A program made the translations under genes and the position numbers. The notes below the pieces were generated by a model, which saw only the letters and a program-made list of their open reading frames with translations, ran no database searches and was not told the DNA's origin. A stretch of 64,000 bases of DNA from Achatina immaculata. Its lineage: Eukaryota > Mollusca > Gastropoda > Stylommatophora > Achatinidae. The stretch's first letter is position 1. Every line of letters starts with the position of its first letter. The DNA lies in NCBI GenBank assembly GCA_009760885.1, contig CM019707.1, positions 32,925,145 through 32,989,144 of the forward strand, given 5' to 3'. Positions 24,001 to 37,001 of this stretch are shown here, piece after piece.

Positions 24001-26410
24001 GTGCCGTTTGTTCTTGCTATATGTTATGATTGTGCTGTTTGTTCTATAATGTTTGTGCTTTTGGTTCTATTTGCCTAGAACATCGAGCTGGATGAAGCAC
24101 ATACGTGGTGTCGAACTGGTCGTGGGTTGCCGTGGCTAGTTTTGAAGACCAGAGTGGATACATCAAGTAGGCTTCTTCGAATGCTCCATCACTGGGGGGA
24201 TCACATTAACCCTTAATTCTTAGCCAGTCACTGCCTGTAACTTTGAGCGTTACCGAAGAGGTGGGAAACGGTCTTATCCAGATCTGGTTCGCTGGCGATG
24301 ATAACTGTACCGTCACACCGGTCACAGTCACCTCTGCTCCAACACTTGCCATTGTCTGCTTGTGTATAAACTACTCAGGCCAGGTGGGAGTAGGCCCTAT
24401 ATTTACCACACATGGCGTGGATTTCATACATGTTACGTGGAATGACTGCACGTGTGGCCTGTACTGAATAACAATTATTGATTACAAGTCGGCTTTGTGT
24501 TTGTATATGTGTATGTGGGGGGGGGGGGAGGGGAGGGAAGCGAGAGACACCCATGGACTAAACGAATTCGGACTGAAGTGGAGCTCCCTATCTGAGTCTG
24601 GACCAATAAATCATGTATATTCAGACTCGCAAGAAATGGCCTAATTTCAATGCTTTTTTTTTAATGGGTGAAAATTATCCAGCATCAAAGCTCTTGATGG
24701 AGCGAATAAACGGGGGACTGCAGCTGACCTATGAGGTAAACGAGAATATCCCGCATTCATAAAGGGCAGAGTTTGGAAAGCACCCAGACAATGCAGCCAC
24801 GAAACAGGTCTCAGTTTCTGGCCGAACTTACGGTTTCGTATGAGTCTAGAACAGAAGAACAACAAGTGTTCAAAAGTGCATAATACAATGAGGTGGCGAA
24901 ACATGTAAAGCATGTGTCCGAAGCGAAATCTAGAGTGACTGCTGTGGAGATGTCGAGCAAGAGGATTCGATGCGACATCGGCGTCCGACGTGTGAACACT
25001 TAAGCACCATAGAAGGACAATCTAGATCACGCACACTGAAAAGCCTCGCAGAAACAATGAAAGGCCTCGTACTGGACATGGCACAAACGCGGACAACAAT
25101 GGAACACTGACCTGTGAAGACTTATAAATCCGCACCGACCTAGCCACTATACAGTAAAGAAGCAGTGGTTGTGGGGAGACAATGGATGACACCCTCTTGC
25201 ACGGTCTCACTCTGGAGTCATGCAGGGCGGTGTACCATCTCCTTTACTATTTATAACACACACTGACAATACCTGCAAAGAAGCTAACAATTCCACCACT
25301 AAACTGGCCGAAGCTCAACTCTAGAAACAATGTCGATAAAACTCACAACGCTCTTCAGAAAACAGGTGGAACGTAAATGAACTCCTTTTTGCTGATGTCA
25401 AAGCAGTTACAGCCACATCAGAGAAAGACCTACAGTAGAACATGGATAACTTAGCACGGGCATGCAAAAGCCACAACATGAAGATCAGCTTTATTACTTA
25501 ACGATTACAAACTTTGTAGTCGTTAAATAATAAAGCTGTTCATACATTTTCCCTAGTTTATGCAATCTGGTATCACAGCTTTACTGCAGTGCTTCGTGTA
25601 TAGTTATATACTTATACACTAATTATTGTGTGAACATGAAGATCAGTACTGAAAAAACGTCATGACTGCTGTAAGAGTTAGAGGTTTTGGCTGGTTTTGA
25701 TTTCCGAAAACGATCGATTCGGAGGGTCAAAGTAAGCATAACCTGGGATGTAGTCACGGGACTGATCAGTGTGAAAGCGTGTAGTGTGTAGTTGAGATTG
25801 GTCAGTTAGTTTTCGTTCGAGGTGATGGCTGGGTAGCATGTTGTTTAGGGGAGCCGTTATCGTGGAATAATTGGGCATGACGTTGTTGAAGTGTTCTGAC
25901 ATTTTGATGTGCAAAAATTATTGTTCTTTGATATGATCCAAAAATATCCGAGCAGACCTCATGAAGTGCAAGTATTTTCTTTGTAAGTTGATGTAAGTAT
26001 TGGGGGTGAAGACGCCCGATGAGGTAATCAACGACCCATCGCTGATATGCTAGAGTCAGGGTTAGCGACCCATAGCTGATATGCTAAAGTCAGGGTCAGC
26101 GACCCATAGCTGATATGCTACAGTCAGGGTTAGCGACCCATAGCTGACCAAGACCCTGTCCCACCTCTCCGTAGTACTCCCAAAAAACATGCCTAGCCCG
26201 GCTAACGCGGCAGGGATCGCCACAGTCCCCATGGTGGTGGAGTCTGCTAAAGAAGCACTACACACCCCCTGCTTTTTAGCTGTACTCCGGGACTGAAAAA
26301 GTAGTCGCCATAACCCACTCCCACGCCGATACGATGCTGTGCCTCAACATCTCTACAGCATCGGCTGTAAAGAACACCAGCTCGCAATTACAGGGAGTTC
26401 GTACAAGTAC

Positions 26411-26448
<38 letters not shown>

Positions 26449-26461
26449 ATTTATATATATA

Positions 26462-26514
<53 letters not shown>

Positions 26515-29500
26515 TGTGTGTGTGTGAGTTACTGTAAGTTTTTGTTTTGGAGTTTCGTCATGAAGTCACTAGAACTGTCTCGTGCTTTTGTTGCGTGGTA
26601 AATGTTCATAGTTAAGAAAGTGTCAGTGAGGAGTGAGGGTTGATGTGTAATTAATAAGTCACTGCACATGTGTGTGTGTGTGTGTCATTTTTATGCAGTG
26701 AAATGCAGAGTTTTCTTTGATGTGTTTCACGAAAATTAATATGAAATACATTTTTTTTTTTGGTGCTTTATATCGAGCTTGCAAGAAGTGAGATGTCACA
26801 GTGAGTTTATAAATCTGTCATGTGTCATTTGTTTTTAACTGTCATTTGATGGCGCGCCGACTTTTTAAAAATATATTTTAAGCATCATAGTAGTCACCCA
26901 TGAATATGAGTGGTTAAGTTTTATAATTAACTGTTGTGTGGTATGCGTTAATTAAGATATCTGAGCGTTCTAGCAGAAGATTTACATATTTTCTTCTGTT
27001 ATCGTGCAAGAGAGTGTCTATAGTAGTTAACTACTTGCACGAGTTGTTTGCCCCTCTGAGCTACTTCGAGGTGGCTGTTGTTAGGAAAGGCAAATGTGAA
27101 TGTTTCACGATGTAGTGTTTATAAAATGGGACACACGAGTAAATGATGGATTTGATCCCATGGTTTAGTTCTTAAATTTTGAGTATTTTTTTTTTTTTGT
27201 TCTACGTGTTTTATATGTTTTAAATGTGTTTTGTCCGTACTCTGGTTTTTGCTATTACCCAGCCGTGCTCGTGTCATGTTACTGTCTAGTTTTCGTTAAT
27301 AAAGATCTTACATCCTTCCTGTGCTGTTAAACGTCACATAGGGCTCGAATGGTAGTTCGCCAAGTTTTCCTGTTTTCGGCGAGCTTTTCAGCTTCATCAA
27401 GGGGTTTTATGTCTATAACAGTAAAGGGATTTTTTGAAGACAGAAAGTTAGATAAGTCATCTAGGGATGTAAAAGCTGGGGAAAACAAGGTTATGTCCCA
27501 CAGAATTGGTAACCAATTAAGTTTCATTCCCCGTTAACTGAGTTGCTTGTATATCACGGACTGGACATGGAACTCGGAGAATGAGAGAATGATTAGATGA
27601 TCAAGAAAGCTACGGTCTTTTGGTAGTCAGTCTGTGTCTTAGTTTTGAGGATGTAGTTTTTGTAGTGTAGAATAGGGAATTTAGAATGCTGTAGAATTCT
27701 GCTGGCGTTGAAATCCTTTGGACATCAGTAGACGCCTGGAACACGCTGTCTTGATTTGGAGTATCGTCATGTCACTTCCTTGGATTGTTATTGCCACTAT
27801 TTTTTTCATTCATCGTCATCGCCATTATCACCCCATGCACAAACAAAGCCATTATAACTAACCTAGCTGCTACTGTGCTGTCTGCCACTGAGAGATTGTC
27901 CATCCTGGGAAGCTGGTCTGTGAGCGTGTAGTAAACAGACAACGAAGACAGACTACGGAAGAGATGAAGCTCAACTGTTTTGAAAGAGTGAAACCTCGAC
28001 TATATGTGGTCAGTACACCAGATAGTACTAAGGAGATAATATAAAGGAAGTATAAACTCAGAGTCAGTAAGAATAATACGAGTACCTGTAGGCTGAATAA
28101 AATCAGGCACTAGTAAAGACAACGTACGTTTGCCCACGTAAAAAGCCACCATACGATTCTTCTTTAATGCCCACTAAACTGGCCTCTCTTAACAATGTCC
28201 TCTTTTTATTTTTCTTCGGTCTGATGTGTTTCACTTGATAGCTTGTTTTGGGATTCTCTGACTGTTTCTTTTCATCACATGACCAACTATGTCCATCTCC
28301 CGCTTCTGATCACGCATGAGACAGGTTGTTGTTTGATCATCTGTCTTATCTTTGCGTTGTTGTTCAATTCGTTCCACTTTATACCGAGTATTTTCCTTAG
28401 GCATCTGTTTTCAAAACAGTCTAATTTGTTGTCTATTCCTTTAGTTGTTTTCCAGCTTTCGCATTCATAAATGAGGGCGGATATTACATTTGAATTGAAT
28501 AATATTAACTTGGTTTTTGTGCTTATAACTTTTGGGTGCCATATGTTCTCAAGATTCTAGAAGATCAATGCTGCTTTTGCAATTCTAACTTCTTTTCTGG
28601 TGTCACCATCCTGGTCTATGAAGCTGTCGAGGTATGCAGATTAATGTACTTCTGTCGAGGTATGCAGATTAGTGTACTTCTTTAACAGCTTCCTTCTATG
28701 TATATTTTTCCTTCTTGATTAACCGGAAGTTTCTTTTTTCTTTCTTTTTTTTTTCCTTGTTAATTTCAAGTCTTATTTTACTATCTAGTGAAAACAGGGT
28801 TAATAAAGATAACCACTTATTTTTCCTGGATCAAATATTACAGTTTTGGTTGGTTTTTCTTATGTCTGGCAGTTTGCTGCAACGTAAATATTAAATGAAA
28901 AGTTGGACCTGAGGGAAAGATTTGTGGATGCTGTTTTAGTTTCCATTTGGTAGGATATCTACACAAGTGGGAAGCAAGTAAAAGTCAACTGAGTACCTTA
29001 AGAAGCATAAAAATAAACAGTCACAACATTCTTATTTAAATGTTTTACAAGAGATCCCATCGAAGATTTTCCTGGACAATTAGCCACTGAAACAAGTGAA
29101 GAATTTCAAATACCTAAATAGTACAATATCATCCTCTGGGAAATTGAGAACACATGCAATAAAGCAAATCAGGCCATTGGACAAATGACACCTTTACTTA
29201 AAAACAAATATATCCTAAATGAAACAAAAAGAACACTATACAACACAATTTTCTTACTAATTCGATAGTCAGTGTCAAACATGGACACTAGCGGCCAAAG
29301 CCAAAAACAAAATCATCATAATAGAAACGTTATATAAAGAGAACACTAAATGTTACAAGAAAAGACCAAATAAGAAATGACATCATCGGGGCAATGGTTG
29401 GAGTTAATACCAATATTACATTACATCCAGAAACAACAAGTCAAATGTTGGATCCTTAAGTTAACCCACTATATGAAACAAATCGCTGAGCCGTATCAAG

Positions 29501-32500
29501 ACCTTTATTTGTCCCTTCAATACTGGAGGGTACATGAGGTAGGAGACAGACAAGTCCGGACCGTGTCACTGGCGGCAAGAGTGGCTCGTGCTCGTTTCCC
29601 TCACGGTGTATACTAAATCGTCCAGCGTGACGGTTTGGGGAACACGGGTGACAATACAGGATTTAGTTTTAGTAATATAAGACGGAACAGCGAATCCACC
29701 CAAAAAAAGAGGAATGTTGGTGCCCCCCCCCCCCACTTCGTCTGAAGTTTAAAGGGCCCGACTGCTTGTCGGGGGGGGGGGGGTTGTGGGGTGTGGAGGG
29801 GGGGGGAGGATGAGGATTACATCTTTGAAGGTAACTTTTTACAGCAGATTTTCCCTGTATACATCTTTTCTTTTTCAAGTATTTAGTACCCTTTCTTCAT
29901 GTTTACTGAGTACTGAGAGGCGCCCTTCGCCTTCCGAAAACCTTCAGCGTTTGGATTGGCAACCCTACTCTCAAGAGTACCAAGTCCACAGAGATAACAA
30001 ATCTATATCATGACCTCCACATTGCTAGTACGGCACAGAACTTTAGTATGTCGCTGTGGCTGACGTTAGCTCCGCGTCTACCCACTTCACGGCGGTGTAC
30101 GGCGCCCCGTTAGAGCAGGCTGACTCGTTGCTTGCTTTACTGAAAATAAGAATGCGGAATCTGTGCCAATAACCTGGTGTTTCCCTTTTCGCCAGCAAAA
30201 CTGGAACGGAAGTTACTGTCGTGTGCCCAACTCCTCCAGTAAAATCAGTCAGTCAAATAGGAGAAATAGTAAAACTGGGGAGCCTATTATAGACCTGGTC
30301 TCATTGTAATACTCGTACATTATAAGTTACAAGAGAATATCTTTAATGTCCCAACATTTGTGTTTATTCCAAGCGTCTAATATAGTCTCCGTACTCTTCT
30401 TTCTTCTTCCACGTTCATTTCGTATACTCAGCTTTCTAAACCGAGAGTCGGATTGCCTCCATGAATACTGCTGTCAGCCTGGGCTCTGAGGTATCTGTAT
30501 ATGGTGCAGGTCTGTAGTAAGTGTTCTAGAATCTAGGAGTCGTTTTGGCGCATGTATTGTGGTGTTGCCACAGCCTCCATCTTGTGGAGATCAGGGTTTA
30601 GTCTGCAGTGTCCGGTTCGTAACCTGAAGACTGTGGTTTGTTGTTGTTTGTTTAGTCTTAGTATGCGGTCCTGGGGGGTCTGCAGTCCTGGGGGTATCTG
30701 CGGTCCTGGGGGTATCTGCGGTCCTGGGGGGTGTCTGCGGTCCTGGGGGTGTCTGCAGTCCTGGGGGTATCTGCGGTCCTGGGGGTATCTGCGGTCCTGG
30801 GGGGTGTCTGCGGTCCTGGGGGTATCTGCGGTCCTGGGGGTATCTGCGGTCCTGGGGGGTGTCTGCGGTCCTGGGGGTGTCTGCAGTCCTGGGGGTATCT
30901 GCGGTCCTGGGGGTATCTGCGGTCCTGGGGGGTGTCTGCGGTCCTGGGGGTATCTGCGGTCCTGGGGGTATCTGCGGTCCTGGGGGGTGTCTGCGGTCCT
31001 GGGGGTGTCTGCAGTCCTGGGGGTATCTGCGGTCCTGGGGGTATCTGCGGTCCTGGGGGTGTCTGCGGTCCTGGGGGTATCTGCGGTCCTGGGGGTATCT
31101 GCGGTCCTGGGGCCTCTGTCTCCCGATGTCTTGGTGTTTTCGCCTGAATTGTTCTTTCTTTGTGTCTTACTTTGCCAGACTATCGGCTGTTTCGTTTCAT
31201 GCAATGCGACAGCGTGCAGGGGCCCACTGTAGCGCTATCCTGTTTGTTGTGGAAAGCTGATTCAGTTTCTTCGTGACATCCCTTTTAGGTGGTTCTCTGC
31301 TTTATCTTCTACAGCCTGGAGGACTGTCTGACAATCGTTTAAGAAGGATGCATTTGTCTTTTGGTTGTCGTTCCTTCAGAGTCTCTGCAGCCTCCAGGGT
31401 GGCCGTTAGTTCTGCCCTGAAGTTTGTGGATAGTTCCCCCCCCCCCCCCCCCCCCCAGCAACCGATTCCTCTGTTTTTATGCCTTTTTTGTTTTGTTTGT
31501 TAGGATAAGGATTCTCGCTCCTCCTGTCACTGCCTCCTCTGTGTAGATATGAATCCAGTGTGTTCAGGGGTACCGGGTATCCAGGTGTTCCAATGTTCTG
31601 GCTTTTAGGGTCTCATCTCAGTACACTTTAGCAAGCTGGAAACAGCTTTCAGTCTTGAAAAAAAATAGTAATAATAACAGGTAAATAACTGTTAATGAAC
31701 TGTTATTGTTGTAAAGAAATGCACGGCATTCGTGAAGAAAAATAGGAAGACTGTAACTCGAACCCCGCACCGCCGAAGCACGAAGTCGTGAGAGACTAAT
31801 GCACTAGCAACTCGGCCACTTTGCATGTTCTTTTTTCCCCTTACTCTCTCGTCTAAAGCGCTTTCTCTACTACTTTCCGATGCTAATCATACATTGTTCG
31901 TTCCAGTTCCTTGCACAGGATAAAGATTAACATCGGGACCCACCCCCCCCCCTCTAGTGTCAATACTATCGTTTCTTTCTCGTCAACAACAGAAGCAACA
32001 AACACTGAGCCAGACGATTGTTAACCAACAGTTATGCAACGCTTTGTTTCCTTACATTATTTCCTCTATGGTCAGTGATTTATTCTGTCATTACCTGGCT
32101 TTAATTCTGATAGTTGTCATCTGGTGATAGTTCAGATAACATTTATCCTGCAGTAATAAAAATGTTTATTATCCGGCACTGGACTGTACAGTGTTAGGAG
32201 CTGACCAGTCGACGCGGGGAAAGAAAGGTAAGTGATCTCGTCAAGAAGCACTCAAGGTCCAGGAAGGAACAGAAACACTTGCTGAGCACATCTACTGAAT
32301 GAAGGCACTATTAACTGTTTCACTCCAAGACAACACTGCCAGGTTTGCAGATCTTGCACACTCGTGCAATGCAACGCTCGGAGCGATATTTAGGCAAAGT
32401 CTAAATAAAATTTTAAAAGTAGCAGATTTCTAACCCAACTCATATCTTTAATTTATTTGTTTCTACCAAAATCTATTCTATTTATTTATTCTGGCAGAGT

Positions 32501-35500
32501 GTGGATATTAAGTAAAGAGCAAAAGAGTTAAAGATATGTATTATCTACCGTTGGGGTTAAAGATGCTTGTCCGATGAGGCAATCAGCGACCCATAGCTGA
32601 TATGTCAGCGTCAAGGTTAGCGAACCATAGCTGATATGCCAGCGTTAAGGTTAGCGAACCATAGCTGATATGCCAGCGTTAAAGTTAGCGAACCATAGCT
32701 GATATGCCAGCGTCAAGGTTAGCGAACCATAGCTGATAGGGCAGCGTTAAGGTTAGCGAACCATAGCTGATATGCCAGCGTTAAGGTTAGCGAACCATAG
32801 CTGATATGCCAGCGTTAAGGTTAGCGAACCATAGCTGATATGCCAGCGTCAAGGTTAGCGAATCATAGCTGATATGCCAGCGTCAAGGTTAGCGAACCAT
32901 AGCTGATATGCCAGCGTCAAGGTTAGCGAACCATAGCTGATATGCCAGGGTCAAGGTTAGCGAACCATAGCTGATATGCCAGCGTCAAGGTTAGCGAACC
33001 ATAGCTGATATGCCAGCGTCAAGGTTAGCGAACCATAGCTGATATGCCAGCGTCAAGGTTAGCGAACCATAGCTGATATGCCAGGGTCAAGATTAGCGAA
33101 CCGTAGCTGATATGCCAGCGTCAAGGTTAGCGAACCGTAGCTGATATGCCAGCGTTAAGGTTAGCGAACCATAGCTGATATGCCAGCGTTAAGGTTAGCG
33201 AACCATAGCTGATATGCCAGCGTCAAAGTTAGCGAACTATAGCTGATATGCCAGCGTCAAGGTTAGCGAACCATAGCTGATATGCCAGCGTTAAGGTTAG
33301 CGAACCATAGCTGATATGCCAGGGTCAAAGTTAGCGAACCATAGCTGATATGCCAGCGTCAAGGTTAGCGAACCATAGCTGATACGGCAGCGTTAAGGTT
33401 AGCGAACCATAGCTGATATGCCAGCGTCAAGGTTAGCGAACCATAGCTGATATGCCAGCGTTAAGGTTAGCGAACCATAGCTGATATGCCAGCGTCAAGG
33501 TTAGCGAACCATAGCTGATATGCCAGCGTCAAGGTTAGCGAACCATAGCTCATATGCCAGCGTCAAGGTTAGCGAACCATAGCTGATATGCCAGCGTTAA
33601 GGTTAGCGAACCATAGCTGATATGCCAGCGTTAAGGTTAGCGAACCATAGCTGATATGCCAGCGTCAAGGTTAGCGAACCATAGCTGATATGCCAGGGTC
33701 AAGGTTAGCGAACCATAGCTGATATGCCAGGGTCAAGGTTAGCGAACCATAGCTGATATGCCAGCGTTAAGGTTAGCGAACCATAGCTGATATGCCAGCG
33801 TCAAGGTTAGCGAACCATAGCTGACCAAGACCCTGTTCCCACCTCTCCGATGGTACCCCCAGTAACAGGCCTAGCCTGGCTAACGGGGCAGGGATCGCAT
33901 AGTCCCCATGTTGGTGGAGTTTGCTAAAGAAGCACTACACAGCCCCTGCTTTTCAGCTGTTCTCCGGGACTGGAAAAAGTAGCTGCCATAACCCGCTCCC
34001 ACGCCGATACGATGCTGTGCCTCAACATCTCTACAGTATCGGCTACAAAGAACAACAGCTCGCAGTTACAGGGAGATAGCACAAGGAAAACATTACCGTT
34101 AGTTAACTATTTTCACAATGTATCTATTATCAACAAAACAAAACTAGAAAAAAAAACCAAAAACTGTGTACAGCAGATTCGGGACGACCTGACCATGTCA
34201 CATGTGGTGTAACAAATTTGGCGCATAAAAAAAACTCCAGTCCTTGTGGAAAAATAAAATAAGAATAACTAGATCAAGCCGTGCTAGTTCCATGGGCCTC
34301 TTTATCACAGAAGTTAAGAGACGGAATAAAAACAAGCAAGCTTACTATAATCGCATGGAGTATTCCCTGTCAGGAAACATCCCAAAGTGTAACTATAGAC
34401 AGCAGTGTGTGTCCACATATGCTGCCGCTTTCGTCGTGCTTTTTTTCCCTTTCCTTTTTTTTTCTTTAAAAGTGCACCTGCAACAATTGTCTATATCGTC
34501 GTCTTTGTCAGATTATGAGATTGTTAGGTCAGCGATTACAAACCGGTGCACTGCGACACACAAATGTAACGCGAAGAATCCAATGATAAAACTTGGGGTA
34601 TCTAACCTGCTCTTTAAATAGTTATTAAATATTAATTTTCCACTGATATGGGCATATATACGGAAGGCCATAGTAGAAGGAAAGGTGGAAGGAAAAAGAG
34701 CGTGGGACAGACAGAGATATAGATGGGAAAAATAACATACGAGAATGGACGGGGCACAGCCTGGCTGAGTGCAACATCGAGGCTAGGCAGAGAAGAAACT
34801 GGGATTCACTGCCGCCAACCTTCGTTCTGGCGATGGCACATGATGATGATGATGATGATGTAGGCCAGAAAGTGTGTCGAAGTATTAACATGCATGTACG
34901 TTTCCTTAGCTCAAAGAGTAGTGACAGTCTCCTTTTTACAGGAATAAGTTCAAATCTACTTTTTTTTCACTATTTCCCATCTTCAAATTAATGAATGCAA
35001 TTTCCCCCCCCCCCCCTCCCTCGTAATATGTTCTTAACATCTTAACATCCCTCCATCTCTCTCTCTCTGAACCTTAAATGTCCAGGGTACATGGGGTTTC
35101 CGTAAGGGTTTTCCACAAACGCCTGTCCTCCCCCCCCCCCTTCTTGCCCTGGTGAACCCTCTATTATTCAACATCCTCTCTTTTGTTCGTCTCCGTGTCT
35201 CTTTTGACCTACCCTTACTTCTGTTCACCTGTGGTGTCCATCTTAGTGCTGTTTTTTAGTAGTGAGTTGTCAGTGATCCGGAGGACATGTCCCAACCATC
35301 TCCAGCGTTTCTTCAATAACTGCTGTCAGTGGCTTCATCTCCATTTCCGCCAACAAGATGTTATTTCCTATGGTGTTTGGCCAAAATATTTTTCTAATTC
35401 TTCGTAAACATTTAGTCTGTAAAAAAAAATTCAGATTGTTTTCTATGGTTTTGGTGATTTTCCAACATTCACTTCCATAGAGTAGTAGACTTAGAACATT

Positions 35501-36969
35501 ATTCTTAAATATTCTGATCTTCGTCTTCATGATTAGTTTTTTTTTTTTAGATTTCCATATAGTCTGCAGCACTGCAAAAGCCTGGTTTGCTCTAGAAAGT
35601 CTGTTGTTGATGTCCTCTGTGCTGTCTCCATCTTCTACTACTCTGATACCAAGATACACAAATTCGTCGACCTCCTCCACTAGGTTGTTACGCGTATCTA
35701 CTCTCAGTACATTTCTGTTGTTCACTTTTTGTTTCATTAACAACTTCTGTCTTTTCTACACTGATCTTTAATCCTATACTGTTAGCATTCTGAGTTTGCT
35801 TGTTTATTTTATCGTGCATATCGTTATTCCTGCTTAACAGCAGACAAATGTCATCGGCAAAGTCAAGGTCTTCCAGCACTGTGTCGAGTGTCCATTGTAA
35901 TCCTCTGCGTTTATCTGATGTTGCCTCCTTCATTAACCAGACTACTGCTAAATAAATAATGTTGGTGATAGTACACATCCCTGCTTTACTCCTGTTTGTA
36001 CTCATACATATTCAACCAAGACTGCCTAAGTTCGTTTGACCCGGTATGTGGTATTTACAGCTTTTCTTTGCGCTGACTGTGGGCACGTTATAACAGAAGT
36101 ATAGAACTGTACAGCCTCGGTGCAAGACAATACTCACAGCAGATTGCTCGTATACGTGCTGGGATATGGTTTAAAACAGCGCGATGAGATAACCAAGTGG
36201 TGCGAGAGAAGAGGGTGATAAGCAAGGCTATACAAGCTGAATGTATAGATTTAGGTCTGGGGTATGAACGTAAACAGCACTTTTAATTCTACAGGTGAAT
36301 GCTAGAAGCTGACCCCGATAATGTTCTTTGTCTCAGCTGATCAGTCACTCGACGCCTGATACTTAACCCCCCCCCCCTTTTTTTTTCCACGGGGGAGGGG
36401 GGGGGGAAAGAAAGGTGGGCAAGCAAAAAGTACCGACACTTTGTCCAGATAACCCGACTGCATATGTCACAACTAAATCGGGCCGAAGTACGCGAATAAC
36501 GAGGTCAATGACTCTGATGAATGTTTTTTCCTCTTCATGGCTTATAACGGTGACCCTATTACGCCATGATAATCTCTCTTTTCTCTGCCTTGTCTATAAT
36601 ATTTGTTCTCTTTACCTTCTCATCATCTGCTACTCCTTTCTTTTTTTTTCTTTCATCTTCTGCTCCCTTCCCAATTTTTTTTCTTCTTTCGTTCGTTCTG
36701 AAATGTCTCTCAGTTTCTACCTAAGACTGTTGTAACGAATGTTTTGCACAAGCATACTTCCAGTACAAACTGCATTATTACTCTTCACAATTAATCAGTT
36801 AAACTTTGCAGGCTTCAACCAATTTTTGCCATATCTCCCTTTACAGAATAAACTCCAACTACCACTTCGTAGTCCACCAATTGTGAGACCGTGCTGAGAG
36901 CATCCACGCATGACCGATGGAACTTCAGTTGCGAAAGAACAAGTAAAAGTATTGTGTAACACACACACA

Positions 36970-37001
<32 letters not shown>

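Noticed and set aside
24243..24467. 74-codon plus-strand frame
   Set aside because: Its first part is a divergent copy of element A; no protein family recognised.
26334..26537. Tyrosine/isoleucine-rich frames
   Set aside because: Translation of a TA microsatellite.
30533..31260. Overlapping long frames on both strands (PRTADT, GPQIPP, VSAVLG repeats)
   Set aside because: 18-bp minisatellite open in many frames. The only true protein homology is the LINE end at its left.
31748..31826. Functional tRNA gene on the minus strand
   Set aside because: A and B boxes are present, but the acceptor stem does not pair and the anticodon arm is irregular. Kept only as a SINE/tRNA-like repeat.
32580..33822. 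Regularly spaced repeats that could suggest a CRISPR-like array
   Set aside because: Units are contiguous 34-bp copies without unique spacers, inside a dispersed repeat of an animal genome.
34244..34621. 125-codon plus-strand frame
   Set aside because: No recognisable domain, no repeated homologue, AT-rich low-complexity parts; likely chance.
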